From contig NC_134649.1 in the NCBI RefSeq assembly GCF_030463565.1, positions 3,607,501 to 3,671,500 on the forward strand: a stretch of DNA of 64,000 nucleotides. Reading direction: 5' to 3'. The first letter of the stretch is position 1. Every line of letters starts with the position of its first letter. The notes under the pieces were generated by a model. That model saw nothing but the letters and a program-made list of their open reading frames with translations. It was not told the origin of the DNA and ran no database searches. A program made the position numbers and the translations under genes. The DNA comes from Pelecanus crispus (lineage: Eukaryota; Chordata; Aves; Pelecaniformes; Pelecanidae). Shown here piece after piece: positions 52,050 through 64,000 of the stretch.

Positions 52050-52200
52050 TTTTCAATTAAATTAGAAAGTATTTGTGGATGAAGTGACCCATTAGTTGGG
52101 TAATAACGCTACCTTATCACGCCTGCTTATCAGTATTAGTTATGCACTATAAAACCCATACCAAAGCCCTTGGGGGAATCAATTAAATTGAAGCGGGCAG
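52050..52200. promoter_or_regulatory. Homeodomain-motif cluster bounded by identical 11-mers
   Basis: The 11-mer TCAATTAAATT occurs at 52053-52063 and again at 52179-52189. The second copy extends to the 13-bp palindrome TCAATTAAATTGA (52179-52191). Between them lie cccattagttgggtaataac, ttatcacgcctgcttatcag (two GATA-type sites) and a tataaaaccc. The density of paired TAAT sites is typical of developmental enhancers. Confidence 0.35.
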
Positions 52201-53029
52201 CTTTGTGTATGTGTGCGGTGGAGCTGCCGTGAGATGCGTGGCACGCTTGTACACCAAACTGTTGCAGGTTTTGGGCAGACGGTATTTCTGAGCTTGTACA
52301 CTAGCCCTGCCTGTTAGCTGTCAGCTTCACACATCTTTGTTGCCTCTGCCAATTCCTCACTGAACAGAAGAAACAGGCCATAAATTTGCTGATTATGTGC
52401 ATTTAGGCAGACTAGCTCCCTTAATGGTCTTTACGATGGTTGCAGCCGCCAGTGATGGAGTTTTGCATCCCCAGCTTCTAATAGTAGACGCTTGCTTGTT
52501 CACACTGTACATCCCGTTAAATAAATCTGAGCCAATGGTAACCGAGTGCTGATGTTAAACTGCAGAGGGAGAGATTAAAAATATTTTCCCTGTCTGCTTC
52601 AAAAGCTTGGGAAGGCTTTGTTCAAGTTTTGTGGCTTTTTTATTTTTAAAGAGGAGATAGGAAACACTTTAAGAAATAGCCTCATCTGTCTTTGCCAGTG
52701 TTTGAGCCTAGAAGCAGGTAAGGGGATCCTGATTTAATGACATATCAAATAGAGAGCTAGCTCTCATCCGATATACGTCTTTGAAACACTGCCGAGGAGC
52801 GATCAGTGCCCTGTCTGCTTGCATCAATAATTAGACTTTATAAAGTATTTAGACTCTGGTGGCACGGGGAGCTGTGGTGGCCTATTGCCTGGAAAGGGCT
52901 TCATTTCCAGGTAAAAACTCCCAATGTAGTGATTGAATCTGCTAACGTTTCAGCTGGCAAAACAGGAGCCAGAGAAAAGCAGCCTTCTCCTGAGTCTTTC
53001 AGGGCCACAGTGCAAGGAAAAACATGGTG

Positions 53030-53420
53030 GCGGTTTGCGACGTCCATTAGAGCTGTCGCCCCTGGGGCCGCGAAATGGCTGGTTTCCTCTCGGCCAGGCA
53101 GCGAGGAGCGGTCGGAGGGGAGAGCTGAAGCGCGGGGCGATGCGGGGCTCCTCGCCGCAGCCCCTTCGACCCCTCTGGCAGCCCCCCACCGAAAGCAGTG
53201 CCGCTGTAGCCGGCTGGGGCTCAGCTCCGAGCATCCTCTCTCTGCTTTGAACCTGAGGAGCCGTCACACCTTAAGGTCAGGCGAGGGGCCCCGTTAGCAG
53301 GCAGGGGGAGGTGGAAGGAGCAGGATGTCATTTTGTCATTAGCCGGGCTTCAAAGGCAGGCAGGCATCGGGGACGGGGGGAGAGGAGCTGCAGGGTCACA
53401 GGGGGCTGCGACCCCCTTGC
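53030..53420. promoter_or_regulatory. Small CpG-rich block in intron 2
   Basis: A hand count gives roughly 25 CpG in about 390 bp, well above the neighbouring intron. It could be an orphan CpG island (intragenic promoter or enhancer) or simply GC-rich sequence. Open frames in it have no recognisable domain. Confidence 0.35.
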
Positions 53421-54349
53421 CCAGCCTCCCGGCCGGCTGGCTCACCTGGTGCACAGCTGCGCCGGGAGGAAGGAGCCCAGGGAAAGCTGAGGGATGGAGG
53501 AGGCAGCGTGGGGAAAGCCACGTCGCCAATGCCTTTCACCCCGCAGCCTGCCAAATTTGGTGTGCAGGTTGTGTGCCGGGGGCACGATCCTTAGCACTGC
53601 CGAGATGATGGTGTGAAGCACTGCCTGTGGGTTAGGGCAACTGTTAAAAGCGTAGTCCTTGTGGAGCGGTGCTGCCAAAAATGATATAATGGGGTCCTGC
53701 ACACTCTTGGAGACTCTGGAGCATGATTTTGGCTTGCTGGGGGTGCTCATGTTGGAGGCTGGTAATAGGGCTCAATGCCCCTGTGTTTATATGTCCTACC
53801 CCAGGTGGCCTTAAACTTTCCAGAATCAAATCCAACCCCAAGAAATCAGGAGAGTGGGTTAAAAATGACAGGATTGCCAAAGGAGGAAAAAAATACCCCT
53901 CATTTTGGGGATCTGTGACTTTGCACTCCGGGCCTTGAGGGTGCTTTGGGGTGCCCCATTGAGGCTTTTCTCTGTAGCCGCTGGGGACGGGCTTGCTTAT
54001 CCCAGCCTAAGCCAAGATCCTCCTGCAGATCCCCACAAGCAGGGTCAGGGAGGAACACCAGCCGCTGCGAGGCTGGAGATCAAAGCACATGTGTTGGCAA
54101 TACTGGGAGGCGTCTGGCATCAGATGCTCTTTGACCTGCCCCTACAAAAGCCGAGGGCCCGGATGCACGGCGCACGTTGGGAGGTGGTGGAGGAGCTGGG
54201 CGATGAGATGAGGGGCAGCAGCTCCGGGAGCAGCATTCGGCGTAACCCAGCGAAAGCCAGCGGAAACATGGCACAGCTCCGCTTCCCAAGCTCCTTCCAT
54301 CCTGCAGCCCAATCAGGCTTGTGTGTTGGTAATTAGGATGTTTGCTGTC

Positions 54350-54500
54350 ACTTCTATGGGCACGACAATGCGTATTCATCAAATATGTAAATTAACACAT
54401 TAAGCTATTTGCATAAATCTTCTGGATCCAAGAGAATGCTGGAGATGAATTGCTGTGAGAGCAGCTCTGTAAACGATTCCCTGATATGCAAATCGCACTA
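54350..54500. promoter_or_regulatory. AT-rich segment with two perfect inverted POU octamers
   Basis: ATTTGCAT at 54407-54414 and ATGCAAAT at 54486-54493 are perfect octamers in opposite orientation, 79 bp apart. The segment also holds gtaaattaacacattaag (homeodomain-like cores). A further octamer follows at 55204-55211. Confidence 0.4.
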
Positions 54501-57500
54501 GGGTCCTGCACGCTCTCCGTGGGTGCTCCGGTGATGCAGAGCAGGAACTCATTTGGGTTAATTAGTGCAAGAAGTCCAGGCGTCATTACCTCTGGAGCAG
54601 GATTACAGCTGCATTTGCACAGACAGCTCTCAGGTGGCCTTTCCTCCTGGGGGAGGACGGGTTGGAGGGGTGGGCAGGCAGGTGAAGAGTTATCCATGGA
54701 AAAAGCAAAGCTGCCCGTGTGCTAAATGTGCCGCAGGTCTCCGGTGAACAGGAACGCACGAAAGTTTGCTTGGGCTTGCTGTGAGCAGTGAGCTTCCCAA
54801 CAAGCCCCCAGCACAGCCAGTGCCTCCAACACATCTGGTACTACCAAAAGGAAAATACATAAGACCTGTAACCCTTGCCTGCAGTAGCTTAACAATACCT
54901 CTGAGTATTGCTTCAAATACATATAATAAGTCTGAACTAATAAAGTAACGAGTTTATGAGCTTTTTAAAGATTTTACTAGATAAATGGAGGGCCTAATAA
55001 CATGATTCGATTTCTTAATATAAACAATGTATTTGCTGGGGCCTCTTAAAATATTCCTAACTTTAACTGCAGAAAATCCAGCATCTGATTTATATTTCTG
55101 GCTGCTGGAAGCTCTGGCTTTCATTATCTGTATATGCTGCAAATCCAATTATGTAATATCACTGAGATAAGGCATGTAATGTTTCACGTCTAATTGTTCT
55201 AACATGCAAATTTTTTCCGAAGCCGGCGTACGTTAGGATGAAAGGAAGGCAGGGGCTGTGTTTCATGGGTGTATGTTATGCAGGTGGAATCAGGCACTCT
55301 GCAGGCGGTTGGATGTGTCGACCTGTTTCTGGCTGGGTGTGTTGTGCTGCAAGGTCTCCAAGAAGCTCTCCAGGAATCACAAAGTGATGCTAAGAATGAT
55401 GCTGGGTTTGGGGTGAATAAAGTGCTGGTAAAATGCAACCGAACAGCAGCCCTTGCCTGGATGGGGAGACCTGGCTGCAGAATATTTCGCTGATCCAAGC
55501 GTTGCGACTCATTTTTTTCCCTACAAGGCCCCTACCATGGAGCTTCATAATCCTTGTGCTTTGGTGTGAATGGGACAGCTTGAGTCTACAGCCTCCTTCC
55601 CCTCCCCAGCAAACGGCTGTGAAACCAGGGTACGTGCTGAATGTACCCCCGGCAGACAGACTGTGCCTTGCCCGGCTGGCAGTCCAGAGCACCTGTTGAT
55701 TCACTGTATTGAATCCAAATTTCACACACAACTTCTAGGTGGTTTTCATCCAGAGGTAGGAAGGAGACCACAGATCTGAAGAGGTTCTGGTACATCTTGT
55801 TAAACGGCAGCTTATGTGCTTTGCCCCTTCTTTCTGGCCTTAGGTATTATCATTGCTGTCTCTGAATATCTTTGGACATGTGTGTGCTCCTCCAAGACTG
55901 TGTAGACTTTCTGAGCTGGCTGTGTCCTTGTCCCTTCCCGTGATGGGGTCCCATCTGGCCTACACACCGAGGTTTCACAGCCAGGGCAGGCGAGAAGGCA
56001 GGCAGGGCTGGATGACGCTTAGATCTCCCCTGTCGCATCTTCGGAATGCAGCCAAGAAGCACGTCCTGACATGGGAAGAGGATGTTGTACATGGATGTCA
56101 CCTGGGAGACCCCAGTCTTCATCCTTGGGGCCAGCACAGACACTCACGTTAACACTTGCCCACAGTAAGTGGAAGGGCTCGTAGCAGTGTGCTGTAAATC
56201 AGGGGTCTTTGTGCAGTCTGATCTTTGGCTTGTGCTCGAGGGATGCCTGGTTTCTCTGGAAAGGAGTGGAGAGGGGGTGCATATGGGTTGGTGGCTTTTG
56301 ATTGCCTTGCTTGTCGACCACAGCACAAGGGCACATGGAGATGTGTCCAAAAACTAGCTTTTTATGGTAAGATTTCTACTGCTCACAGTGGAGCTGACTG
56401 GGGGGTATTTCAAACAATCAATTTAAGAAAAATACTGTGATTTTTTTGGCCCGATCCACTTGCATGTGTGATCATTGGATGGGAACTGCAGGCAGAGCTT
56501 GCTTCCTCCCTAGCAGCTTCTCAGCCCTTGCTCTTCCTTTTGGCCACGCACACCGTCCCTGCCAGGTTTCGGTCCTGCCATGGTGTCAGTAACACCATCA
56601 GCCGGCGGTTCTGGTCCCGGTATTTGGCTCTTTTGAGGAAGTTTCCCGCTAGCTATCTTACAGCTACTGGGCATTGTGCTCTGGACGTGAATAGGTCCCA
56701 TTCAACCTTGTTTTATTCATCATCAGCAAAGCATGAAATTACAGTGGAAATGCTAATAGATTTCCTAACAACTTAGTATCTACTTGGGTGAAACAGTTAT
56801 TTGTTGACTAATTAGTAAGTTAATTGTTTTATACTTTATTGAGGTCAGGTTGCTATTTTAATGTAGAGGGAGGTGGTGCGTGTTCTTCTAAACAAGACTC
56901 CACTTTAATGAGCGGTTATTATCATCGACTGGGCTAAAGGATTATAGGGAAAGGGTAATGTTACCTCCAAAAGGAGCTTTTCCCCAGCTGTTTGCCATGT
57001 ACCAAGCCAGGATCTGCACAAACTTGTGGTCCAGGCCAAGTGCAAAATGTATGGGTGTCACATGGGTACCATGCAAATGGCTTGGACCTTTTGGCAGGCG
57101 AGGTGCGCCCAGTTGGACCTGTTATTGGGTATTTGTTTTTGGAGCTCTTACCACTGTTTAGGCACATGTGGCAAGCTCTAGCCTGAAGCAGCGCTGGGTG
57201 AAATGTCTTTGTGTTGTCCTCTACAAACCGTTCAGAAGTGGGGAGGAAAGGGCTGGTGTTGCTCAGAGCCATACCTGGACCTTGCTGCGGAGCGTGGGAC
57301 TGCCAAGAAACGGTGAGGGCCTTTGGAAACCTGACCATCTCCCATGATGTGGACACCTACCGCATGCTCCATTTTCCTGCCCGCTCTCCGGTGTGGAGCC
57401 GGGGGGGATGAGCTGTCCCCAGGAGCCAGGACGAATCCTGCTGGGACACTCAGCTTTCGCTGTGACCATTAACGGGGCAGGCTTCTCAGCTCCCAGAGCT

Positions 57501-60500
57501 GCTTGCAAGCTTTGGACACGCTAATTAAAACCATTCCTGACATAAAAAAAGCATTTTGCAGAAAGAAAGGAAAGACCTCTTCTTCCTGGAGTTTATGATT
57601 GAATGTATGAGTAACCTGGCCTTGGGTTTCTGGGGCATGAAGTCTTTCCCTGGCTTGTTTTATGTGATTTTTTTTGTTTTTTTTTTTTTAAAAGTTTCCT
57701 GCCCTCTTCCTCCTCCTCAGTAGCTTTCTTCCCCTTTTCTTACCCCTCCTGACCCTGTGTTTGTGGCCAGGAGAGGTTTCCTGGATTTAGAAACAGTCTT
57801 AAAAGTTATCCATGTGTGCACAGAGGCAGTAGCAGACTGTTGGGGAAGGCTTTTCCAGGGTGATTAAGCCATATTACTTTGGATATTTTTTTCCTCTTCC
57901 ATGTTCTTCCTCTCCATCCTCCTAATTAGGGCTTCCCGGTAATTATCTGCTTTGGCCAACCCTGTCCTTTCTCAGCACAGCCCCGGAGCTGTGACGTGAG
58001 TCAGTGGGTTTCTGCCTCTTCTCGCTTGCCCTGCTGGGGTTGTGTCCCACGTGGGGAGGGATCATTTATAAAGTATTACTCTGTGTCGGGCAGCACCACA
58101 GGGAAGACCGAGAAAGATTATTGCTTGCAGACAGCCTGTTTTGTGCTCATTCTTCCTCCTTCCAGCTGGAAATATAGTGTGGAAATTACTGATACCTGTT
58201 GGGTTTATTTATCGCGCTGATGACTGGATGCTTTTTGGAAAACTTGCAGTCATCTTCTGCCTCCAGGTATCTACAGGCCTGCTCTGCGGTCTCAACAGTT
58301 TTGCCCATACACCTATTCCAGTGTGCCAATCCTGGAAATGCAGAGGTATGGGTCAAAAGAGCACTGTTCCTGCCACCACGCGGTCTGTCCAGTAACCAGA
58401 GCAGTTTGTCCTGGCAGCAGCGTCAGCGTGGCAGTGCGGCTGCAGGCTGCGCTGAGACCTGCGGTCGTACAGAGGAACCTGTCCATCCCATGGCCAAATT
58501 TGCCTGTTTTTTGACTCTTCCCCTAATGTAAAATCAAACTGGAAATGGCAGGATGGCTGCCAGGAAATACAAGCTGGTACTAGACCATTGCAAAAAAAAA
58601 AAAAAAACCAAAAAAATCCCAAACAAAATAGGACTCAAACCAGCCACCAAACCCCATCTTGGTTGTCTTTATTTTTTTTAGTTGCCTGTTTGTATTTTTC
58701 CCTGGAGTGGCCACATAGCTTTTAAATCTTGGCTCCTGCTGTCCTGTGTCCCATAAAGCCTTCTGCATGCATTGACTGGCAAGAACAATCCCTGGGCAGC
58801 CGGCGAAGGGGAGTATTTTTGCAGCCTGCATCCAAGTGTGACTCCGACGTTTCACGCCACCACCTGAGCTAGGACAGGCTGTGAATACAGATCGCGCCGC
58901 TCCTTTCCCTGCTTATCCCAGGCTTCTCGTTGGGAAAAGGGCCCTTGCTCAGGGGCTGGCACGGAAGTGGGTTATAAAAGTTCTATTAGTGAAGTAGAAA
59001 GATGTTTCCAGCCTTATTGTTCCTTGGGAAATAAGAGAAGAAAAGACAGATCATGTTTTGCCTCTTTATTAGATTGGGAAGTCATCTATAAAGCAGAAGT
59101 GTGTTGGAAAGCGAGCCCTCATGTCTCTCTTTAATGCCAAGTCAGCAGCATCCAGCCGGTCGGATGGCGGGTTTGCATGATGGGGGGCTTCGAATGGGCC
59201 CCGTTATAGCAGGACAGGCGCTGGAGAGCCCCGAAGGAGCCAGATGTGAGGCGAGAAGACCAGAGCCACCAGCCCCGGCGGTCCTGCACTCAGCCCCTTG
59301 CAGTTCCTTGCAGCAATGCAGCCAAGTGCTAATATTCAACTGTGGCAATCTGCAGGCTGGAAAAACTCAGCCTTAGGAGGAAACTACCTGCCTGGTGGGT
59401 AGAGGAGAGCTTGTGCCTGCTCAGGGGTTGTTGGTAAGACACTGAGGGATAGCAGTGAACCATAAAACGTCCTTAAAAGTAGCAAGTTCAAGAAAAGCTA
59501 TGCGGCTTACAATGTTTTATCATGTCATATGCCAGGGCTATTAGTCCCCTTCTGTGCTTCCGTCAGGCAGCGTGGCAACCAGCAGTGAAGTTTTATCAGA
59601 TGTTAAAACCTGCTTTTGAAATGTCTCCTAAAGCAGAATGCTAAATCAACCTTTTCATGGTGGTGTTTTTTTTTTTTTTTCTTCTTGTGCTGTTTCCTGC
59701 CTGGCAGCTTTACCTTTACGTCCATTTCTCTCTCTCATTTTCCATCAGTTCTATGTGTAACCATTTTGTGTTTTATTGAGCATGAATGAATGGTGATGCC
59801 TTTTAGATGAGTGATATTTTCATCGGAAGATGCTTGTTTAATATAAGCCTCTGCTCAGCTGTTATCCCAATGGTGTTTTGTGTTTACCAACAGATTATTT
59901 CAACTAGCTTGAATTTGGAGGCAAATGAATTGCGTCAAGAGATTTTTCTCCTGTTCTCCCACCCCAGCAAAAATTCTGCTTCTCTTCTGGTGGGATGTTA
60001 CAGATGTGGAACACGATTCGGAGGTAGTGTGAGCTGTGTAAGAGCTACAGCGTTGCTCCTGAGGCTGAGTGTAACCTACGCTTACCATATGCTACCACCC
60101 TCCCCTTTAGGTAAAACGGGGGTGTTTCTGCCTCCCTGCAAATGATAGCAGCTCCGCAGAGCAGAGACCGTAATCACTCAAGCTGCTGCCGTGTGGGTCT
60201 CTGTGCATTTGGGAATAGAATTTTCCATCTGTGGGAACAGGTTATGAATCCAAAGTCATTAGAAAGGGTCTGGGTTTACCCTTGGTGCTCTAAGCAGGAG
60301 CTCAGCTGTCGGCGACAGTGATGGATCCCCAAATACCTGCTTGTTGCAAGGCATCGCTGCCACCCCGAGAGGTTCCCCGGGCTGTGCAACAGCAGCTGTA
60401 CCGAGGGATGCTGAAATGTGCCTCAGTTGTTAAAGATTTGGTTTTTTGTTTGGCCCGAGGTTTGTCGCAGCGATTCCCTGGAGGTCTCTGCTGGTTGAGT

Positions 60501-60998
60501 TCACCCTGGGGAGGTGTGTGGCTATTTTTTGGCACTGGCGATAAGCGGGCTGCTGCTTACAGCCGTGGCAAAGGCATGCAAAAAGCCAGCGAGGGCATCG
60601 TTTGCCTCCGTCGTGCTGGGGTGTAAGGCAGTGTGTGGGGGACAAGCTGCAGGCAGGCAGCACTGCTCGCTGCGTGACACGTGCCGTAGCGAAACCGCAG
60701 CGGTGAGAGCTGTCTGGTGTGCCACGCTCTTGCGATGTTCCTTTGATCCTCTCAGGCTCTTCTTTGCCCGCCTCTGAATAAACCCTGCTGTCTCTGATCC
60801 CCGGCTCAGGCCGCTGCGGAGCTGGATTCCCATCAGTTCTCCAAAGCAGGTGATGGAGAGGAGAAATGAAATCCCTGTCTGAAGGTTGACTTCCCTTTGT
60901 GCCCAGGTAGAGGGGGCAGATCTTTTTGCATGCTCCAGCCGGAGCTGAGTCCCTTCAGAGAGCTCTGACCTGCATCTTATGCCACAGAAACAGAAACA

Positions 60999-61034
60999 GA
61001 ACCTGGCCCCAAGTGCTCATATCAGCTTCTTCAT
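60999..61034. repeat. Local duplicate, copy 1 (36 bp)
   Basis: Matches 61524-61559 at 32 of 36 positions without gaps, beginning gaacctggcccc and ending tcttcat. A shorter shared string (gctgagtcc, near 60945 and 61459) suggests that the similarity once extended further upstream. The two copies are about 525 bp apart in the same orientation. Confidence 0.6.
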
Positions 61035-61523
61035 TAGCTACTGATCAGCATACGCAGAAGTCCCCAGGGTAGCACCCTGGGAGCTTTTGGAAGCACAGGG
61101 TCTCTGCATTGCCCCCAAAGCCCACTGCCGTGTTAGGGGCAGGGGAGGAGGTGGCATCGCCTGTCCCCCATGGGCTGGGGATGGGCTCTCCAGTATGCAC
61201 TTCCATGCCTTGGGAGCGTTGTGCATCCTAAATTCCCTGTGGCTTGTTCTCTTCTTGCTCCTCGTGCAACACCTGGCGAGGGAGGGGGCTGGAGCTGGAC
61301 CTTGTGTCCCCCACAAGGTGCTCAGCCAGCCCTTCGCTTCACCAGGACAGCACTGAATTTTACCTTGTGATTCAGTGCCAGGCTCTGGTGCCCTTATTCT
61401 GCACCATAGTGCTGAGGGAAACCAGATATTCGTGGCAGTAAATGTTCCTTTGGGGCGCTGAGTCCTCTGGGGTCCACCCTGCCAAAATCAGCAGGGTTGC
61501 TCCTGGGGAGAGTTACTGCTGTC

Positions 61524-61559
61524 GAACCTGGCCCCGAGTGCTCGTATCAACGTCTTCAT
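61524..61559. repeat. Local duplicate, copy 2 (36 bp)
   Basis: Partner of 60999-61034; the four differences are three transitions and one transversion. Here two of the changes create or keep CpG, and the copy borders the CpG-rich block that begins at about 61560. Confidence 0.6.
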
Positions 61560-62400
61560 CCCCTTCCCTGCGTGTACCCCGTGCACAGTCATTTCCTAGC
61601 CGATCTGCTCCAACACGGCATTACAGGAACATAGTTAATGAGGCTGATTTTGAGCGCGACGTATCAGACAGGCGGTGTTAATCTGGGCAGTCCCCGCTGC
61701 TGCAGAATTTGCATCTGGCTGGCGTCGCGCATCTCACAGTCGAGCTGCGAGCGTTTGGTGAAAAGGGCTGCGCTTCCAGATCCCCTCGCCAACAATTCGT
61801 CTTGCAAACGAGCAAGGGCGGCTCGCGTCCGCCCTGGCCCCACTTAATACGAGGGCTGGGCTGTAACTCCGGGCTGGCGCGGGGTTCGTGGCATGCTGCA
61901 GCCGGCTCACACCACTCCCTTTGCCGCCGTTCACCAGCCAAATTTCTCGCGAGCGGGCCACGCATCTGCATTAATTTAGATGGCTTAATGTGGGGAGCTC
62001 GTCAGCTTGATTTCCCCCGTGGCTCTGGGAGTCAGCTGGGGCGCTGGGGCCTCCCATTAGTGGTCCAGCCCAGTGCCAGATGGCGGGTGATGGCTTGCGG
62101 AGGCTCCGGAGCTGACGCGCCCCATTGTACGAGAACACAAAAGCGAGCCAGGCTGGATTTCCAACCCCCCCCACACCCCTTCTGCTTTCATTTTCCTTCA
62201 GCTCTGTCATCCTCGCAGCTAATTCCTGGAGCTCTCTTTATTTATTTATTTTGTTTCATGGTGGGGCGGGCTGTGAAGTTGCTGGTGACGTTTTCTATGC
62301 GGATGCTTCTGCCTTGTCCCGCGCGAATACCTTACGGACTTTGCCATTTCCTGTCTTTTATTCCGCGCCTGAATGCGCACGTGGGGTGCGCGGTCCCATG
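61560..62400. promoter_or_regulatory. Intragenic CpG-island-like block
   Basis: A hand count gives about 45 CpG in 61561-62160 and 12 more in 62281-62400, with a G+C content estimated at roughly 57 percent. That puts the observed/expected CpG ratio near 0.9, against clear CpG depletion in most of the intron. A perfect octamer ATTTGCAT lies at 61707-61714. A 246-codon + strand frame (61709-62449) spans the block but has no recognisable domain. Candidate intragenic promoter, first exon of an alternative or non-coding transcript, or developmental enhancer. Confidence 0.5.
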
Positions 62401-64000
62401 TGCATGCAAAGGCACACGAAATCTCTTCTTGGACGATTTGGTTGCATAAAACAAGTTATTAGGGTATCATAGTGGGTCTCCTGGGGAGCCATTATGTGCC
62501 ACAAGGTTTTGTTAAGATAGATTTAATCGGCATCCTGGATATTTTGGGTGTCCCAGCAGTTTTTCAGGTCTCTAACAGGCTGTGCTACATTACACGTTTG
62601 TTACTGAGTTTTCATCTCTTTTGTTAATACCAGAGAGGTGCCTGTTTTGGGGTGCAAGTGTTTTTTCTGATGAAGATGCACATTTCAGAAGAGAGAGGAC
62701 TGATTCCCCAGGCTCGGTGCAGGAGGGGCTGAACATCCCTGCGGAGGTCCCCTGAAGATCAGGCTTACGGGGCTTTGTCTCTGATTTCCCCAGTGTGCTG
62801 CAAACACCAGGGCAAAGCTCAAGTTCAGAGCTCAAAGGCAGTAAAAATACCCCCCTGCAACCCCACCATTCAGGCGCAGCGTTTGACCTCTGCCTGCTCT
62901 CTAAAACCTGCATTGCTTTTGCAATGCCGCCATTCCTCAACATTTAGCATCGCTCCAGCCCAGGCAGGTTTGCACACTCATGTGCGCATCCCAACCCCTT
63001 AACAAACCTTAATTAAAATGAAATTTCATGACGACAGGGAGCTCAGGTGGCTAAATTTTGTTAACCCTGGCATCTGGATGGGGAATGCGTCCAGGAAGCA
63101 AATGGGGATGGCCAGTGGGTGAGGAGGGATGGGGATGGATGGGTCCCAGGTGTGTGGGGCGAGATCGTCCTCTCCCATGGGTGCACCCAGCTGGCAAAGC
63201 CAGGAAGCCTTCGCAGAAGGGACATGGTCGCATCCCTCCTCTGCGTCGCAGCTGGGCAGTTGCAGGTTTGCATGGCTCTCCCATCATTGAGAGCCTTTGA
63301 AGGCAAATACTGATATTTAAATTTGGATTGCATGGCTGCTCGAGTGTCCAGCCTTTCTTCTAGCTCTCCTTCTTTCGGCAGGAGCTGCAGGTGCTGAGCC
63401 CTTCTCCAGGCTGGGCATTGGGTGCTGGGTTTCTTATCAAAGTCTCCTCTTGTCTTTTGTCCATGACACTGAATTTTGCTGCCAGGGGTTGTGTGGAAGC
63501 GCAGGTGTGGAGCGATGAAGGGCGTAGGGACTTGGCGCGTCTGCAGAGGGTTTATCTGATGGTTGCCACAAGCCCGCAGGAGAATCTGTGTCCCCTAGTC
63601 AGGGACCACTGCTCGGGGAGGCTGGCAGCCTGCCCACCCCGACCAGCCGTGTTTGTGCTTCTTCATGTGTTTGTGCATTCTGAAACCCATTTGGGTAAAA
63701 TATTTGCAAATTCCACAGTAGGAAATAACACAGGCTCTTCCCATCTCTCCTCCTCCCAGCAAATCGATAGAACCCCTCCTTGTAGCCCTGAGAGCTAATA
63801 GTTGTCCTGTCTGGGAACACCCCTTGGGAATTTCGCTCTTCAAAGGCTTCCCGAGCCTCACCACCCTCGCCTCGCGGTACCCAGGGCTTCTCATGGTATC
63901 CTGTTCCCGTAAACAGTACCAAAGGTCTTTGAGAAGAGAGGAGAGACACCACCTGAGGTTACCGGTGTTTGTCTAATCTGTGATAAAAAAGCAAAAAAAT

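Noticed and set aside
61709..62449. 246-codon + strand open frame
   Set aside because: It lies in a CpG-rich block where TA-containing stop codons are rare. The peptide has no recognisable domain and no splice-supported structure.

Overview
The window is vertebrate nuclear DNA with split genes and mostly non-coding sequence. It is most likely avian: there is one old, 5'-truncated CR1 LINE ending in the ATTCTATG-type 3' motif, a few very decayed MIR-type SINEs, otherwise few interspersed repeats, and a dense CpG island at a gene start. A turtle or crocodilian is possible; a mammal is unlikely.

Layout, all genes on the + strand. (1) 1-7.4 kb: the 3' end of a gene, with a penultimate coding exon at 305-469, a terminal coding exon at 2321-2851 and a long AT-rich stretch that looks like 3' UTR, ending near an AATAAA at 7423. 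The tail protein is a low-complexity acidic/serine-rich cytoplasmic type, best explained as IGDCC4 (NOPE). (2) 7.45-11.7 kb: intergenic, no gene seen. (3) 11.70-12.93 kb: a G-rich minisatellite built of ~14-bp monomers. (4) 12.9-13.9 kb: a CpG island holding the presumed promoter, 5' UTR and exon 1 (signal peptide, 13327-13393) of IGDCC3 (PUNC). (5) 13.4-24.4 kb: intron 1. (6) 24360-24665: IGDCC3 exon 2, encoding the first Ig domain, with exact splice-phase agreement to exon 1. (7) 24.7-64 kb: the start of a very large intron 2; no further IGDCC3 exon was found.

IGDCC4 and IGDCC3 are tandem DCC-subclass immunoglobulin/fibronectin receptors. As I recall, in other vertebrates they lie next to each other in the same orientation with IGDCC4 upstream, and this arrangement is what ties the two halves of the window together.

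No new multi-gene system is visible. The points of interest are regulatory or structural: an overlapping out-of-frame start codon at the IGDCC3 start, a stop-free antisense frame created by the minisatellite, an intronic CpG-island-like block at 61.6-62.4 kb, a 23-bp perfect palindrome at 43205, an exon-like unit at 43537, a homeodomain-motif cluster at 52.05-52.2 kb, and several perfect POU octamers. Long open frames elsewhere look like chance or composition effects and were left out.
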